Of a stretch of DNA of 64,000 nucleotides, positions 12,078-21,224 are shown one piece after another; within the stretch, counting starts at the first letter, position 1; each line of letters begins with the position of its first letter. The translations under genes and the position numbers were made by a program. Source of the DNA: Zarea fungicola (Eukaryota > Ascomycota > Sordariomycetes > Hypocreales > Cordycipitaceae); the NCBI GenBank assembly GCA_900169235.1, contig FWCC01000179.1, positions 248,001-312,000 of the forward strand, in the 5' to 3' direction. The notes beneath the pieces were generated by a model. It did not search any database, was not told where the DNA came from, and saw only the letters and a program-made list of their open reading frames with translations.

Positions 12078-12812
12078 ATGTCGTCTGGCGAGCGAGAAAC
12101 AGGTACGGAGGCTCCATCTCTTCCCTCTATAGATATTCCAAATTATGTTAAACCCTAACACTCTTTCGCGAAACAGTCAATCTCGACACCCTCGAACCGC
12201 AGCAGCTCGCTCAAGTCAAGAAGCAGCTCGACGAGGAGCTGGACCACCTGACATCGTCCTTTCAACAGCTTCACGGCGCGCAGACAAAGTTTAAAGAATG
12301 CTTGCGATGCGTTAATACTCGTTCTGAGTCCTCCAAGAGTGCGTCCTTGCATCTGCGAACAACAACGAAAGCAAACGAAAAGCAGACACTAATACGAAAG
12401 CATTTGAGGCTATATAGGCTCGAACGCAGTCCTGGTGCCATTGACCAACTCCCTTTACGTCCGAGGCGAGTTAACAAATACTGAGACTGTGCTGGTGGAT
12501 GTTGGCACCGGCTTCCTTGTGGAAAAGGTAGACAGTCATTGCGTCGCTGGAGGCTTCTACAACAAAAAATGTGCCGCGCTGACGAATAATAACAGAAACT
12601 GAAATCGGCGGCCGCATTCTACGAAAACAAAGTCAAAGAGTTGACAAACAGTCTAAGGGAACTTGAGGCTATTGTGCAGCAAAAGCAGATGAACGTGCGC
12701 ACGATCGAAGAAGGTGAGCTACCGTCAAGCTTGGCAAAACCTTTGCTAACTCGAGATTACAGTACTACGGCATAAGATGATGGCTCAACCAGCTAGTCAG
12801 TCTCAGTCATGA
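12078..12812 (+). CDS. gim5: Prefoldin subunit 5
   Basis: An alpha-class prefoldin subunit, part of the hexameric cytosolic chaperone that hands unfolded actin and tubulin to the CCT chaperonin. Five exons (12078-12102, 12177-12338, 12418-12527, 12596-12713, 12763-12812) total 465 nt and 154 residues, the usual family length. The N-terminal helix begins VNLDTLEPQQLAQVKKQLDE. The central beta-hairpins carry VLVPLTNSLYVRGEL and VLVDVGTGFLVEK. The C-terminal helix holds AAAFYENKVKEL. The gene follows prolyl-tRNA synthetase on the same strand after about 250 bases and converges with the RGG-protein gene, leaving only 114 bases between stop codons. Every exon is short, so it does not appear as one long ORF. 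Confidence 0.95.
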
Positions 12813-12926
12813 GATCCAAAAGTATAATAAAGAAAATATTTTGCATTGTTCCGCCTCTCAAAGTCTTCACTAGATTTACTTTCTCCCTGTGCCCCAAGAA
12901 AGGCACTCATGTCTGGCAGAACCGTC

Positions 12927-14691
12927 TTAGCACATCAGCTTAGTGACGAGGGTTTGTATAGACAAAACGCACTCCAAAATGCCTTGCAGTCGTTGTTCAA
13001 GAGAGCCACCCCCTGGCCAAAGTAGTGAAAGATCCTCTCCAAATCCTACTTCCGCCTCTCCACCCTTGCGTTCATTCAAAGCTTCATCCCAGTTGATCCC
13101 AGATACCGATATAGACCAGCTCAGACGGTCGGGTTCAACGCTGCAGTTGGGTTCTGCGTTGGTCGGTATTTTAGCCCAGTGTTGTGCGACGGTAACCTCT
13201 ATTTCATATGGCGTATCCCGAAACTGCACTTTCGCAGATGATTTGACCTGAATCTTGGTCACGGTTTGCGCAAGTTCGCCACGACTAGATGCTTGCCATC
13301 TCGGTAGCGTGAAGTATCGTGCAAATGCATTGGCGTCACTATTTGACTTATTATCCTTTCGGCTCTCGAATCGGAAGGCAAAAGATTCGGCTAGTTTAGC
13401 AATTGCTGCTGGCATTGCTTCGCCAGTTACGTGTGAGTCGACTCGCAGGTTCCAATCGACAGACCTGGGGCATTCAGCCAAAGTTAGCATAATTATGCAT
13501 ACAGGAAAACAAAACATTACATATCAGGCGCTGATATAATCCAATTCAATGGGGGGCAGCTATCCTTTTCGGTCCATGTCGGACTTGTAGCGTTGATGGC
13601 GCCGTCCTCTTGCTTTATGTCTGCTGATACAGTTTTCCCTCCTGCAACAAACTCGACGTGATGGCGTAGAAATGGTGTGGTGCCATTTGGCACAATTTGC
13701 TCAACTGCCAAGACTGAGGAAAGAAATTTGTCGGCAAAATCCATCTTGTAAAGTCTGTTTCTTGTCAGCCCCATCTCTCGCGCAGTTTCACTTCACATAC
13801 TCTGTTTGCACAACAGCGCCATTTCCGCGGCTGGAATATTTCTCGAGAGCTTTTGCATAGTCATCGATTGATAAGAGATTCGCGGTTCTTTTTCGCTTCG
13901 TCACTATATTTATATTGCCAAAAGTGATTTGCATTCTCAGGCATGGCAGTGCCACCAGCGTTTTGAATGACCGTGGGAGCAATCTAGAGAACTCCGGTAG
14001 TGAAACGCTGAGAGCATGCAATGGGGGGTTTAAACACACCCTGCCGTCCTTTAGAATCGGTCTCTTTCCTGTTTCAAAGACAATTGGCACTTCACAATTT
14101 GCCTGTAGCGGCGGCTGAACGAAGTACCGCGTAGGCAAGGATTCATCCGAACGTCTCAAGATATGTATCATCTTGTTGACCGCTCTTAGCCCATTCTGAA
14201 GTGCCGTTGCAGTAAATGCACATATTTCTAGAGAGTTTTCAGTTCCTTCTTCTCTTTTGATCCAGACCATTTGGCTTCTGCGAATATCATCAAAAATACT
14301 TATGTCGTCGAGTGCCTTGGGTACAAGGTGCTCCCCCGGAAATACAAGTCGCAACTAAGAATATTCCGTCAGACCTGACTGTTAGCTTGCTGATTTGACA
14401 TACCTGAACCAAGGCCATTCCCCTTGGTGGTGGCCTACAATAATCTACTTCGGACTGCTGGTTATCATTTTGGCGTCTCGTCTCAACCTGGTGCTGTCCA
14501 GACGGCATCACATCGCCTTTGCCAAATCGATCCTTTGGTTTTCGAGGATCATGCGGCCTGGTGAACTTCTTCTCTGGCGAGTTGTTTTCTTTTTTTACGC
14601 TTTCTTTTGTTGGCGTACTGTAGTGGCCGCGGCCACCACCACGGCCCCGAGCAGGACTACCACGACCTCGAGTAAACCTTCCGCGGCTCAT
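12927..14691 (-). CDS. Uncharacterised RGG-tailed protein, probable RNA binder
   Basis: Exons 14691-14404, 14354-13801, 13754-13521 and 13464-12927 total 1614 nt and 537 residues. I do not recognise the family. The first 25 residues form an RGG/RG box (SRGRFTRGRGSPARGRGGGR), typical of RNA-binding and nucleolar proteins. A charged linker follows, then a predicted globular part with LVFPGEHLVPKALDDI, LRAVNKMIHILR and a second beta-rich half with WNLRVDSHV and YFTLPRWQAS. Introns have clean signals (GTATGT donors, GCTGACA and GCTAACT branches). The gene shares a 475-bp promoter region with ORC1. RNA binding is inferred from the RGG box alone. The coherent splicing and balanced composition make it a real gene. 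Confidence 0.85.
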
Positions 14692-15052
14692 AATGTTGAT
14701 CAGTTGAAGATGGATGTTGAAAAAAAATTCCCTAGAGAACTAGCAGTGGAGGTATTTATAAGTAATACAGCAAAGTGCTGCCAGGTGCGACGCGCCGCTG
14801 CCGGCTGCCGGACTGCCATTGCAAACGGGAGCTGGTGCTTAGTAAGTTACGACGTAAATTGTACAGATGGTGAGCAAAAAGCACACCTCTCAGCGAGTCC
14901 TTCTTGGCTAGCATATTAAAATTATAGGAACAAGGCCTTTCAAGGAACCAATTCGTACTAACGTGCCAGCAGTTGCTGAAATGTAAAGAACCAGACGGCT
15001 GTAGTTGCATTCTTATATCGAGACTTATGCATCTAAGAGAAACTATTCTGCG

Positions 15053-15071
15053 ACGCGTCTTCTAAACGCGT
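15053..15071. promoter_or_regulatory. Two MCB (ACGCGT) elements upstream of ORC1
   Basis: ACGCGT occurs at 15053-15058 and again at 15066-15071, about 100 bases before the ORC1 start codon. ACGCGT is the MluI cell-cycle box bound by MBF (Mbp1/Swi6) in fungi and drives G1/S transcription of replication genes. The paired palindromes beside a replication-initiation gene make a functional site likely. They also lie upstream of the divergent RGG gene, about 365 bases away. Confidence 0.7.
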
Positions 15072-15166
15072 TAAGTGGCAGCCGCTAGGTGATGTCAGTT
15101 TACTAGGCAGGGCAGCAACTTGCCTAGCCTTTTTTAAAGATCTCGGGACAGAAGGCGTCGACAGCT

Positions 15167-17356
15167 ATGCAGAACCAGGAAAACGGCAAGCGGCCCGCGC
15201 AAGGGGTACTACCTGAAGATTCGTATGACGAACTTGACACCGAAGATGTTCCGTGGGAATGGATCTACGAAGACGAGGCAACGACAAAAGCTCAGGCAGA
15301 GGAGGGCGATCGTAAGCGACGCAAAGTCGCTGGCAAGCCAATTACTGGTGCTCGTCTAGGCACATTTGAGTGCCGAATAGGGGATACAGTGCTTCTCAAA
15401 GCTGATGGCTCGAATGAGGCGTGGGTAGCAATTATTTGCGAATTTGTTGAGGATGACGGTGACGGAGATAAGGCAGCCAGCTTCATGTGGTTCTCCACGG
15501 AAAAGGAGATTCGTAACAAGGACAAGAAGCGCAACGACTTTTACTGGAATGAACTGTATCTATCCCCTTCATGGGATGTCAATTCTCTTGCCTCCATAAA
15601 TGGCAAAGCCAGAGTCTTGTCTTTGGAAAAGTTTCTGTCACGGCATCCATCCGGCAAGATGCCGCGCAATTCTGCCGAGTACGGTAAAACATTTGTGTGT
15701 CGGCGTGGCTGTAATACGAGAACGGCCACGTACACGAATGAGTTTCTCTGGGAGGATGTATATAGCGGTGCCGACGATCTCTCGAGCCTTATGGATATGA
15801 TCGAAAGAGACACCAAGGCGAGTCGAAAGAAAAGGAGGGCAAGGAGTCCTACGTTCGTGGATAATGCATACTTTCCACCACAAACGCCTACCAAACAGCG
15901 AACGGCCGTGGCCACAACACCTCATTCGAGAGGTCGCACACCGCGCGGGGCAAGCAAGAAGCTTGAATTTACACCACTAGCCATGCGAAAACTGTCACCA
16001 AGCAACGTCCAGTCGTCACCATTTCAAATTGCACGCTCACGATTGCACGTATCTTCTGTGCCTGCCAGCTTACCCTGTCGCGAGGGCGAATTCTCTCTTG
16101 TCTACTCGCATCTTGAGGCTGCCATTTCCGAAGGCACAGGAAACTGCATTTACATATCTGGTACGCCGGGGACTGGCAAGACAGCCACGGTAAGAGAGGT
16201 TGTTTCTCGTTTGGAGGATGCTGTCGTCTCTGACGAGCTGGATGACTTCATCTTTGTCGAGATAAACGGCATGAAGATTACAGATCCCCATCAGTCATAC
16301 ACACTTCTCTGGGAGGCACTAAAGGGGCAGCGAGCGAGTCCAACGCAAGCCCTGGATCTTCTGGAGCGCGAGTTCAGCAATCCCAGTCCACGACGCACTC
16401 CATGTGTAGTCCTTATGGACGAGTTGGACCAGCTTGTAACTAAAAACCAAGCCGTCATGTACAACTTTTTCAACTGGCCTACGTTGCGTCACAGTCGGCT
16501 CATTGTTTTGGCTGTTGCCAATACCATGGATTTGCCCGAGAGAACTCTCAGTAACAAAATCAGCAGTCGTCTCGGTATGTCACTCATTCGATTCCACGAA
16601 GCAGCCACTAACCACATTACGACTGCAGGCCTTACTCGAATTACCTTCCCTGGCTATACACACGACCAGCTTATGAAAATTATACAGTCACGTCTAGAGG
16701 GAGTACCCGGAAATATCGTGGATGCAGATGCGGTTCAATTCGCTAGTAGAAAGGTTGCTGCAGTCAGTGGTGACGCCAGACGAGCACTAGACATATGCCG
16801 ACGGGCTGTCGAACTCGCCGAAGCAGATGCACCACCTGACCCATCTACGCCAAGCAAGAAAACCCCTGGAGGTGATACTACAGAACTATCACGACGCGGG
16901 CGCGTTACTATTGCCACGATTAAGAAAGCTATCAACGAGGCCACATCGAATCCTATCCAACAACATCTCCGCAGCTTGCCCCTCACGAGCAAACTTCTGA
17001 TGGCAGCCATGCTGCTTCGCATTAGAAGGACGGGTCTCGTGGAGACGACTTTTGGCGAGACGCTGGATGAACTGCAGCGCGTCTCAGCATATGCGCCGCG
17101 TGCCCCTCCAGGTATGGCGCAGATTCTTGGTAGCCATGCCAAGGGACCTGGCCAAGCTGGCATGCTCCAGCGGCACACAGGGCGGCCTGCGTATGTCCAT
17201 ACTGCCGCCCTCGATCTTGTCGCGGCAGGTTTAATCAACCTGGAGGCTCACCGTGCAGAAAGAAGCAGCAAGCTGCGGTTGGCCATAGCCGATGACGAGG
17301 TCAAGATGGCCTTGCGTGAGGACCCAGAACTGCGGGCACTGGGCATCAGTGTATAA
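15167..17356 (+). CDS. orc1: Origin recognition complex subunit 1
   Basis: ORC1 is the largest ORC subunit. It binds replication origins and, with ORC2-6 and Cdc6, loads MCM helicases in G1. The gene is a single exon of 729 residues. Residues about 75-200 match a BAH domain (GDTVLLKADGSNEAWVAII, FYWNELYLSPSWDV, GKTFVCRRGC), which contacts nucleosomes. A basic, proline-rich linker follows. The AAA+ module has Walker A GTPGTGKT at 332-339, Walker B VVLMDELD at 414-421, sensor I-like VLAVANTMDLPER, and an arginine-finger region (SSRLGMSLIRF). A winged-helix domain forms the C-terminus. The start is the first ATG and lies just downstream of the MCB pair. The gene converges with PRP46, with 92 bases between stop codons. 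Confidence 0.96.
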   Translation: MQNQENGKRPAQGVLPEDSYDELDTEDVPWEWIYEDEATTKAQAEEGDRKRRKVAGKPITGARLGTFECRIGDTVLLKADGSNEAWVAIICEFVEDDGDGDKAASFMWFSTEKEIRNKDKKRNDFYWNELYLSPSWDVNSLASINGKARVLSLEKFLSRHPSGKMPRNSAEYGKTFVCRRGCNTRTATYTNEFLWEDVYSGADDLSSLMDMIERDTKASRKKRRARSPTFVDNAYFPPQTPTKQRTAVATTPHSRGRTPRGASKKLEFTPLAMRKLSPSNVQSSPFQIARSRLHVSSVPASLPCREGEFSLVYSHLEAAISEGTGNCIYISGTPGTGKTATVREVVSRLEDAVVSDELDDFIFVEINGMKITDPHQSYTLLWEALKGQRASPTQALDLLEREFSNPSPRRTPCVVLMDELDQLVTKNQAVMYNFFNWPTLRHSRLIVLAVANTMDLPERTLSNKISSRLGMSLIRFHEAATNHITTAGLTRITFPGYTHDQLMKIIQSRLEGVPGNIVDADAVQFASRKVAAVSGDARRALDICRRAVELAEADAPPDPSTPSKKTPGGDTTELSRRGRVTIATIKKAINEATSNPIQQHLRSLPLTSKLLMAAMLLRIRRTGLVETTFGETLDELQRVSAYAPRAPPGMAQILGSHAKGPGQAGMLQRHTGRPAYVHTAALDLVAAGLINLEAHRAERSSKLRLAIADDEVKMALREDPELRALGISV

Positions 17357-17448
17357 AATTTTGTAAAATAGCTAATGAGAAAGTGAAAAAAGGAAATACC
17401 CTTTTGAGGCGTGTGGTATCATTATAGTTTTTGTTCTCCCATACTAGT

Positions 17449-18967
17449 CTAAAATTTGCGGCGTCCGAGCGATCGTGTCCACTGGAGAGGGTGCGTCTCT
17501 TCAGACGCGTTCTCATCCTGTTTCCATATTTTTACTGTCCAGATGTTAGTTTATTGTTGCTTTGACGATATTGAGGGGGTTGCTTACTTGTCTTGTCCGC
17601 TTCACCGCAAATGAGACGCAAGCCAGAGCGATCAAATGTAGAGCTCATGAGGCCGGCCTCTGCGTCTAAGGACCCAGGCTGTGCTGTAGTATCAAGGGCT
17701 TGGAATCTATGGCCAGTTTTCCAGTCCCAGAAACTCATGGAGCCGTTATCCGCTAAGAATATCGGTTAGTTTACCAAAAGAACGAGGCTGGCAAATGAAA
17801 CGTACCTCCCGAGAACAAGACGTTATTTTGGTTGACACTCATTGTGTTGATAATGGCATTCTGGCCTTCGAAATTTTGCATAAATGCGCCCTCCGGGCAT
17901 TTCCACTGCTTAATACTTCCTGTGCTACCACTGGCAAATGTGAATTCTTCTGGATGTACAGCAAGAGCACGCACACCCTTCTTGTGATGCGTAAGGACGC
18001 CCATAGCCTTGCCGGCGGCAAGATCCCACAAACGAACGGTCGAGTCGAGTGAGGCACTGATGACCTGGGGGTCAGCTTCTTGGCACTTGACATCTGTCAC
18101 AGTCCCTGTGTGGCCGGAGAGAACGTGGATGTTGCTTCGTGTACGCATATCCCAGACTCGGGCGACACCGTCGCGGCCACCGGTCACAAGTACATCGAGG
18201 GTTGGATGCAGCGACAGTGTATACACACCGCTCAGGTGGCCGTGGTAGTGTCGAATAACCTTGTTAGTCTCAAGGTCCCAGCACTTCACCATCTTGTCCT
18301 CGCCGCAGGAGAAGAGGTACGGGTGCCGCGGGGACACGGCGAGTCCGCGCACCGTGCTAATGTGGCCAGTGAGGGTGAGCTTGAGGCTACCCGTGGCCAT
18401 GTCCCAGATCTTTATGGTACGGTCGCCAGCACCGCTCGCAAACCACTTGTTGTTGGGCTCAACGGCGAGAGCGCGCACCCAGCCCAGGTGGCCTGAGATG
18501 ACACGCATGAGCTTCCACGGCGGATGCCACTCGGGCTTGACTTGTTGTATCGAATTGGCACCGAGGCTGCCGGTGCCGGCTGTCAGGCTCATGCTATGCG
18601 GCTGTGGCACGTTTCCTCCGGTGGCAGCGCCGCCGGCTGTCTTTGAGCCGGGCCCCTCCAGGAGCTTCTGTGGTAGTCCGGGCCGCTGCGCGACAACCAT
18701 GGACTTGGAGGCGCCCTTCTTCTGAGGCTTGCCGGGCTGCTTGGCAGCAAGGGATGGCGGCAGAGTTTCGGTGGCAGCATATTCGTTCTGGAAGCGGCGC
18801 TTCATGATGACGTCGTCAATGTCTTCGGCGAGCTTCTGGCGCTTGCTGCCAGGGCCGTCCTGGGAAACAACGGCAGCACGCGCGTAAATCTGTCGAGCAG
18901 CAGTGGAATTCTGGGCCACCATGGCGCTGAGCTTCAGGGCATCTTGTGGAATCTGCGGCATCTCCAT
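17449..18967 (-). CDS. prp46: Pre-mRNA-splicing WD40 protein PRP46 (PLRG1/PRL1)
   Basis: PRP46 is a WD40 propeller protein of the Prp19-associated (NTC) complex that stays in the activated spliceosome. Exons 18967-17806, 17752-17588 and 17534-17449 total 1413 nt and 470 residues. An N-terminal region of about 170 residues ([21 protein letters not shown]) precedes seven WD repeats beginning [21 protein letters not shown], a very characteristic family motif. WD ends include [30 protein letters not shown] and [10 protein letters not shown]. The last repeat spans exons 2-3 ([30 protein letters not shown]), so the full propeller is only seen after splicing. Introns use GTACGT/GTAAGC donors and CTAACC/CTAACA branches. 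The protein ends in LGRRKF. Confidence 0.96.
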
Positions 18968-19540
18968 TGCTTAGGAGTGGGCAGTCGATGAAGAGTTCGA
19001 TTGGCTGTGACCGCGGGTTGTGTGTCGGATACCTGGCGATTTTACAAGGTCTGGATATTTGGAAAATTATGGACGTCTCCAAACTCTGGTCGCGCGACGA
19101 TTTAAGTGGGTCTCTCACTTCTGACCGTTTTTACATCTTGTAAACTGCAAGATCCGAGACCAATTTCCCTTTCCTTCTCTTTCATTCACATGAGCTTGGA
19201 GCGAACCTCATCTTCAAATTTACGTGTTCTTGTGTGTTCATGTGCAAATTACTCCTGGTTACGCAGCCTCCTTGTACATTGTGACGGCTCATCAAACGGG
19301 TGAGCGCTGCTAACGGCCATTCATTTTACATTCAGGCCTTTCGTTTCCTTCAGCAAGGAAAGTATAGAGCGCAGGTACTTCAAGACTGGCAATTTTATTT
19401 GTTAATTTTTCCTGTCAGTCAAGTATGCGTTATTTCATCCTGTTGCTCCCAGAGTATGGGATCGGAGCACTGTGTAAGTGGCGACCGATCACTGTACATA
19501 GTTGGTTAGCTGTTTCTAAGGGTTACTTAGTGTCAACTTC

Positions 19541-19555
19541 TAACCCTAACCCTAG
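19541..19555. repeat. Interstitial telomere-like motif
   Basis: The sequence CTAACCCTAACCCTA holds two and a half units of CCCTAA, the complement of the TTAGGG telomere repeat of filamentous fungi. It sits inside a promoter-like intergenic region, not at a contig end. Two units could arise by chance, so significance is modest. Nearby single GGGTTA words (about 19518 and 19739) add weak support for a relic. Confidence 0.45.
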
Positions 19556-19691
19556 TGCGCTGCTAGCCTACTGCTACATAGCCAGCCAGCCAACCAGCTA
19601 AGGTATTGAGGCTACTAGCAAAGCCAGCCAGTCAATTGGGGCTAGAGTTTATTAAAGCCGTTTATGCAGTTGACGCCGCTGTTAACCACTT

Positions 19692-19740
19692 GAGATCATT
19701 GAGGTCGTTGAGGTCATTGAGGTCATTGAGGTCATTGAGG
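19692..19740. repeat. 9-bp tandem repeat (GAGGTCATT, about five units)
   Basis: Five consecutive 9-bp units run from 19692 to 19736, followed by a partial GAGG. Unit 1 reads GAGATCATT, unit 2 GAGGTCGTT and units 3-5 GAGGTCATT exactly. The array lies about 360 bases upstream of NAS6. A direct-repeat transcription-factor site or simple slippage are both possible. Confidence 0.85.
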
Positions 19741-20091
19741 GTTACATGCTAGCCAGTGAGTCAGTTAAAGCTATGTACTTCCAGCGCCTTTACAGCGACT
19801 TTAGAGGGCTGTGTTAAGGGTTGGCCTCATAACAAGAGCTGACAGGTAACAAGCAGAAGAAATCATAAAGGTAACCGTACGTTTAAGCTAGCGTTCGGCT
19901 AGCCGTACATTGATCGGTAGCTGTGTAAGTGCAGCACCTGCGCAACTGGATGCCTGCCTGTTGAGGTGGGGCACATTGCCTGACAGGTTGTAGGGAACTC
20001 GCAAACTCTCTAATAAATGGTTCCATTCCTGTCCCTTACTTCCCACTATCGACATCAGGATTCTTTTTTCTGCAACTATTTTCGAATATAT

Positions 20092-20115
20092 ATGCTCTCC
20101 TATGATGACCGATAA
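20092..20115 (+). other. Possible upstream ORF overlapping the NAS6 start
   Basis: An ATG at 20092 opens an eight-codon frame (MLSYDDR then stop) that runs past the NAS6 start codons at 20102 and 20105 in another frame. If the transcript begins upstream of 20092, this overlapping uORF would reduce NAS6 translation. The transcription start is not known from the sequence. Confidence 0.35.
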
Positions 20116-21052
20116 AGAGGATAAATTTCCGCTGCACACGGCCGCGCGTGAGGGTCGAGGTACACAACAGCGGCCATTCCAATCCTTCAATACGTACTAA
20201 CTGTCTAACAGTGGCTGTCGCTGAAAGCTTACTAAAGGTGTCGTTTACTCCATAGAGTAAGATGACTTGCATTGATGCTAATCTGCCTGCTCTCCAGACA
20301 AATTCTAAGCTATCACAGAAAAGGGATGATGATGGCCGGTATCCCATCCACTGGGCGGCCTCTTCCAACACCCTTGACATTGTCGTCTTGCTAGCGAACC
20401 AGTCGACTTTTGACGCAGATGTGCAAGTATGTAGTTACTGCTAGCCTCAAATGGTATCACTTCACTCATGTTCTTTTGTTTTACAGGATGAGAGCGGCTG
20501 GACAGCTCTCATGATTGCCGCCAGCGTCCCAGAGAGCCAGGCCGTTCTGAATGTCCTCATCAAGGCAGGTGCCGATGTCAACGGAAAGAGTAAGTCCACA
20601 GCCTACTAACACAAGAGATGTGTTTTTTCCAACAAAATTTGCCATCTGCAGACAACAGCGGCCAGACAGCCCTTCACTTTGTAGCTTCAAAGAAAAACCT
20701 TGACACGGCCCGGCTGCTCCTCGACAACAAGGCTTCCACGCGCGTCAAGGACCGGCGAGGGCAGTACCCCATTCACCGCGCCGCTGCCGTCGGCTCCGTA
20801 CCCATGTGCCTTCTTCTCTTGAAGAAGCTCAGCCCCACGAACCCGCAAGATATCGAGGGTTATACGCCACTGCATCACGCCATCGCCGAGGGCCACGGCG
20901 ACACGGCGGTAGCCCTGCTGAAGGAAGGTGCGGATGCAACGATTCAGAATGGCGAGGGTGTTGTACCGCTAGATTTGTCGCCGGATAAGGAGGTGAGGAC
21001 GTTTATACTGCGTGGTGCGGAGCGTGAGGGCATCGAGTTGGAGGGGCAGTGA
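20102..21052 (+). CDS. nas6: 26S proteasome assembly chaperone NAS6 (gankyrin/PSMD10)
   Basis: This ankyrin-repeat chaperone binds the C-terminal domain of Rpt3 and guards assembly of the 19S regulatory particle base. Five exons (20102-20159, 20212-20237, 20298-20426, 20487-20589, 20652-21052) total 717 nt and 238 residues, close to the roughly 230 of gankyrin. Ankyrin signatures are FPLHTAAREGR, DDDGRYPIHWAASSN, DESGWTALMIAAS, NNSGQTALHFVASKKN, DRRGQYPIHRAAAVG and DIEGYTPLHHAIAEGH. Exon 2 is only 26 nt. Acceptor choice at 20297 (CTCCAG) rather than an earlier site restores the expected LLK-TNSKLSQKRDDDGR. The first of two adjacent ATGs was used; the second would remove one residue. Confidence 0.92.
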
Positions 21053-21224
21053 GAAGATACAAGCGCTATTAAAGAAAATCTTAAAATAACAGAGAACATT
21101 GCCAGAAAATCGCTCTATGCTGAGGTGATTGTACATAGCTTCGATGTTTAAAAGTTAAAGGTAGAAAATGAGGTTTAACGGAACAGTGCATGAGATATCT
21201 ATATGCACAGGAAACAACAGCCGT

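Larger units (their letters stand above)
18968..20101. other. Intergenic region with short repeats
   Basis: About 1.1 kb upstream of both PRP46 and NAS6 (divergent genes). It contains a telomere-like motif near 19540, a run of AGCCAGCC/CTAGCC words from 19565 to 19635 and the 9-bp tandem repeat at 19692. No coding region is supported. Confidence 0.5.
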
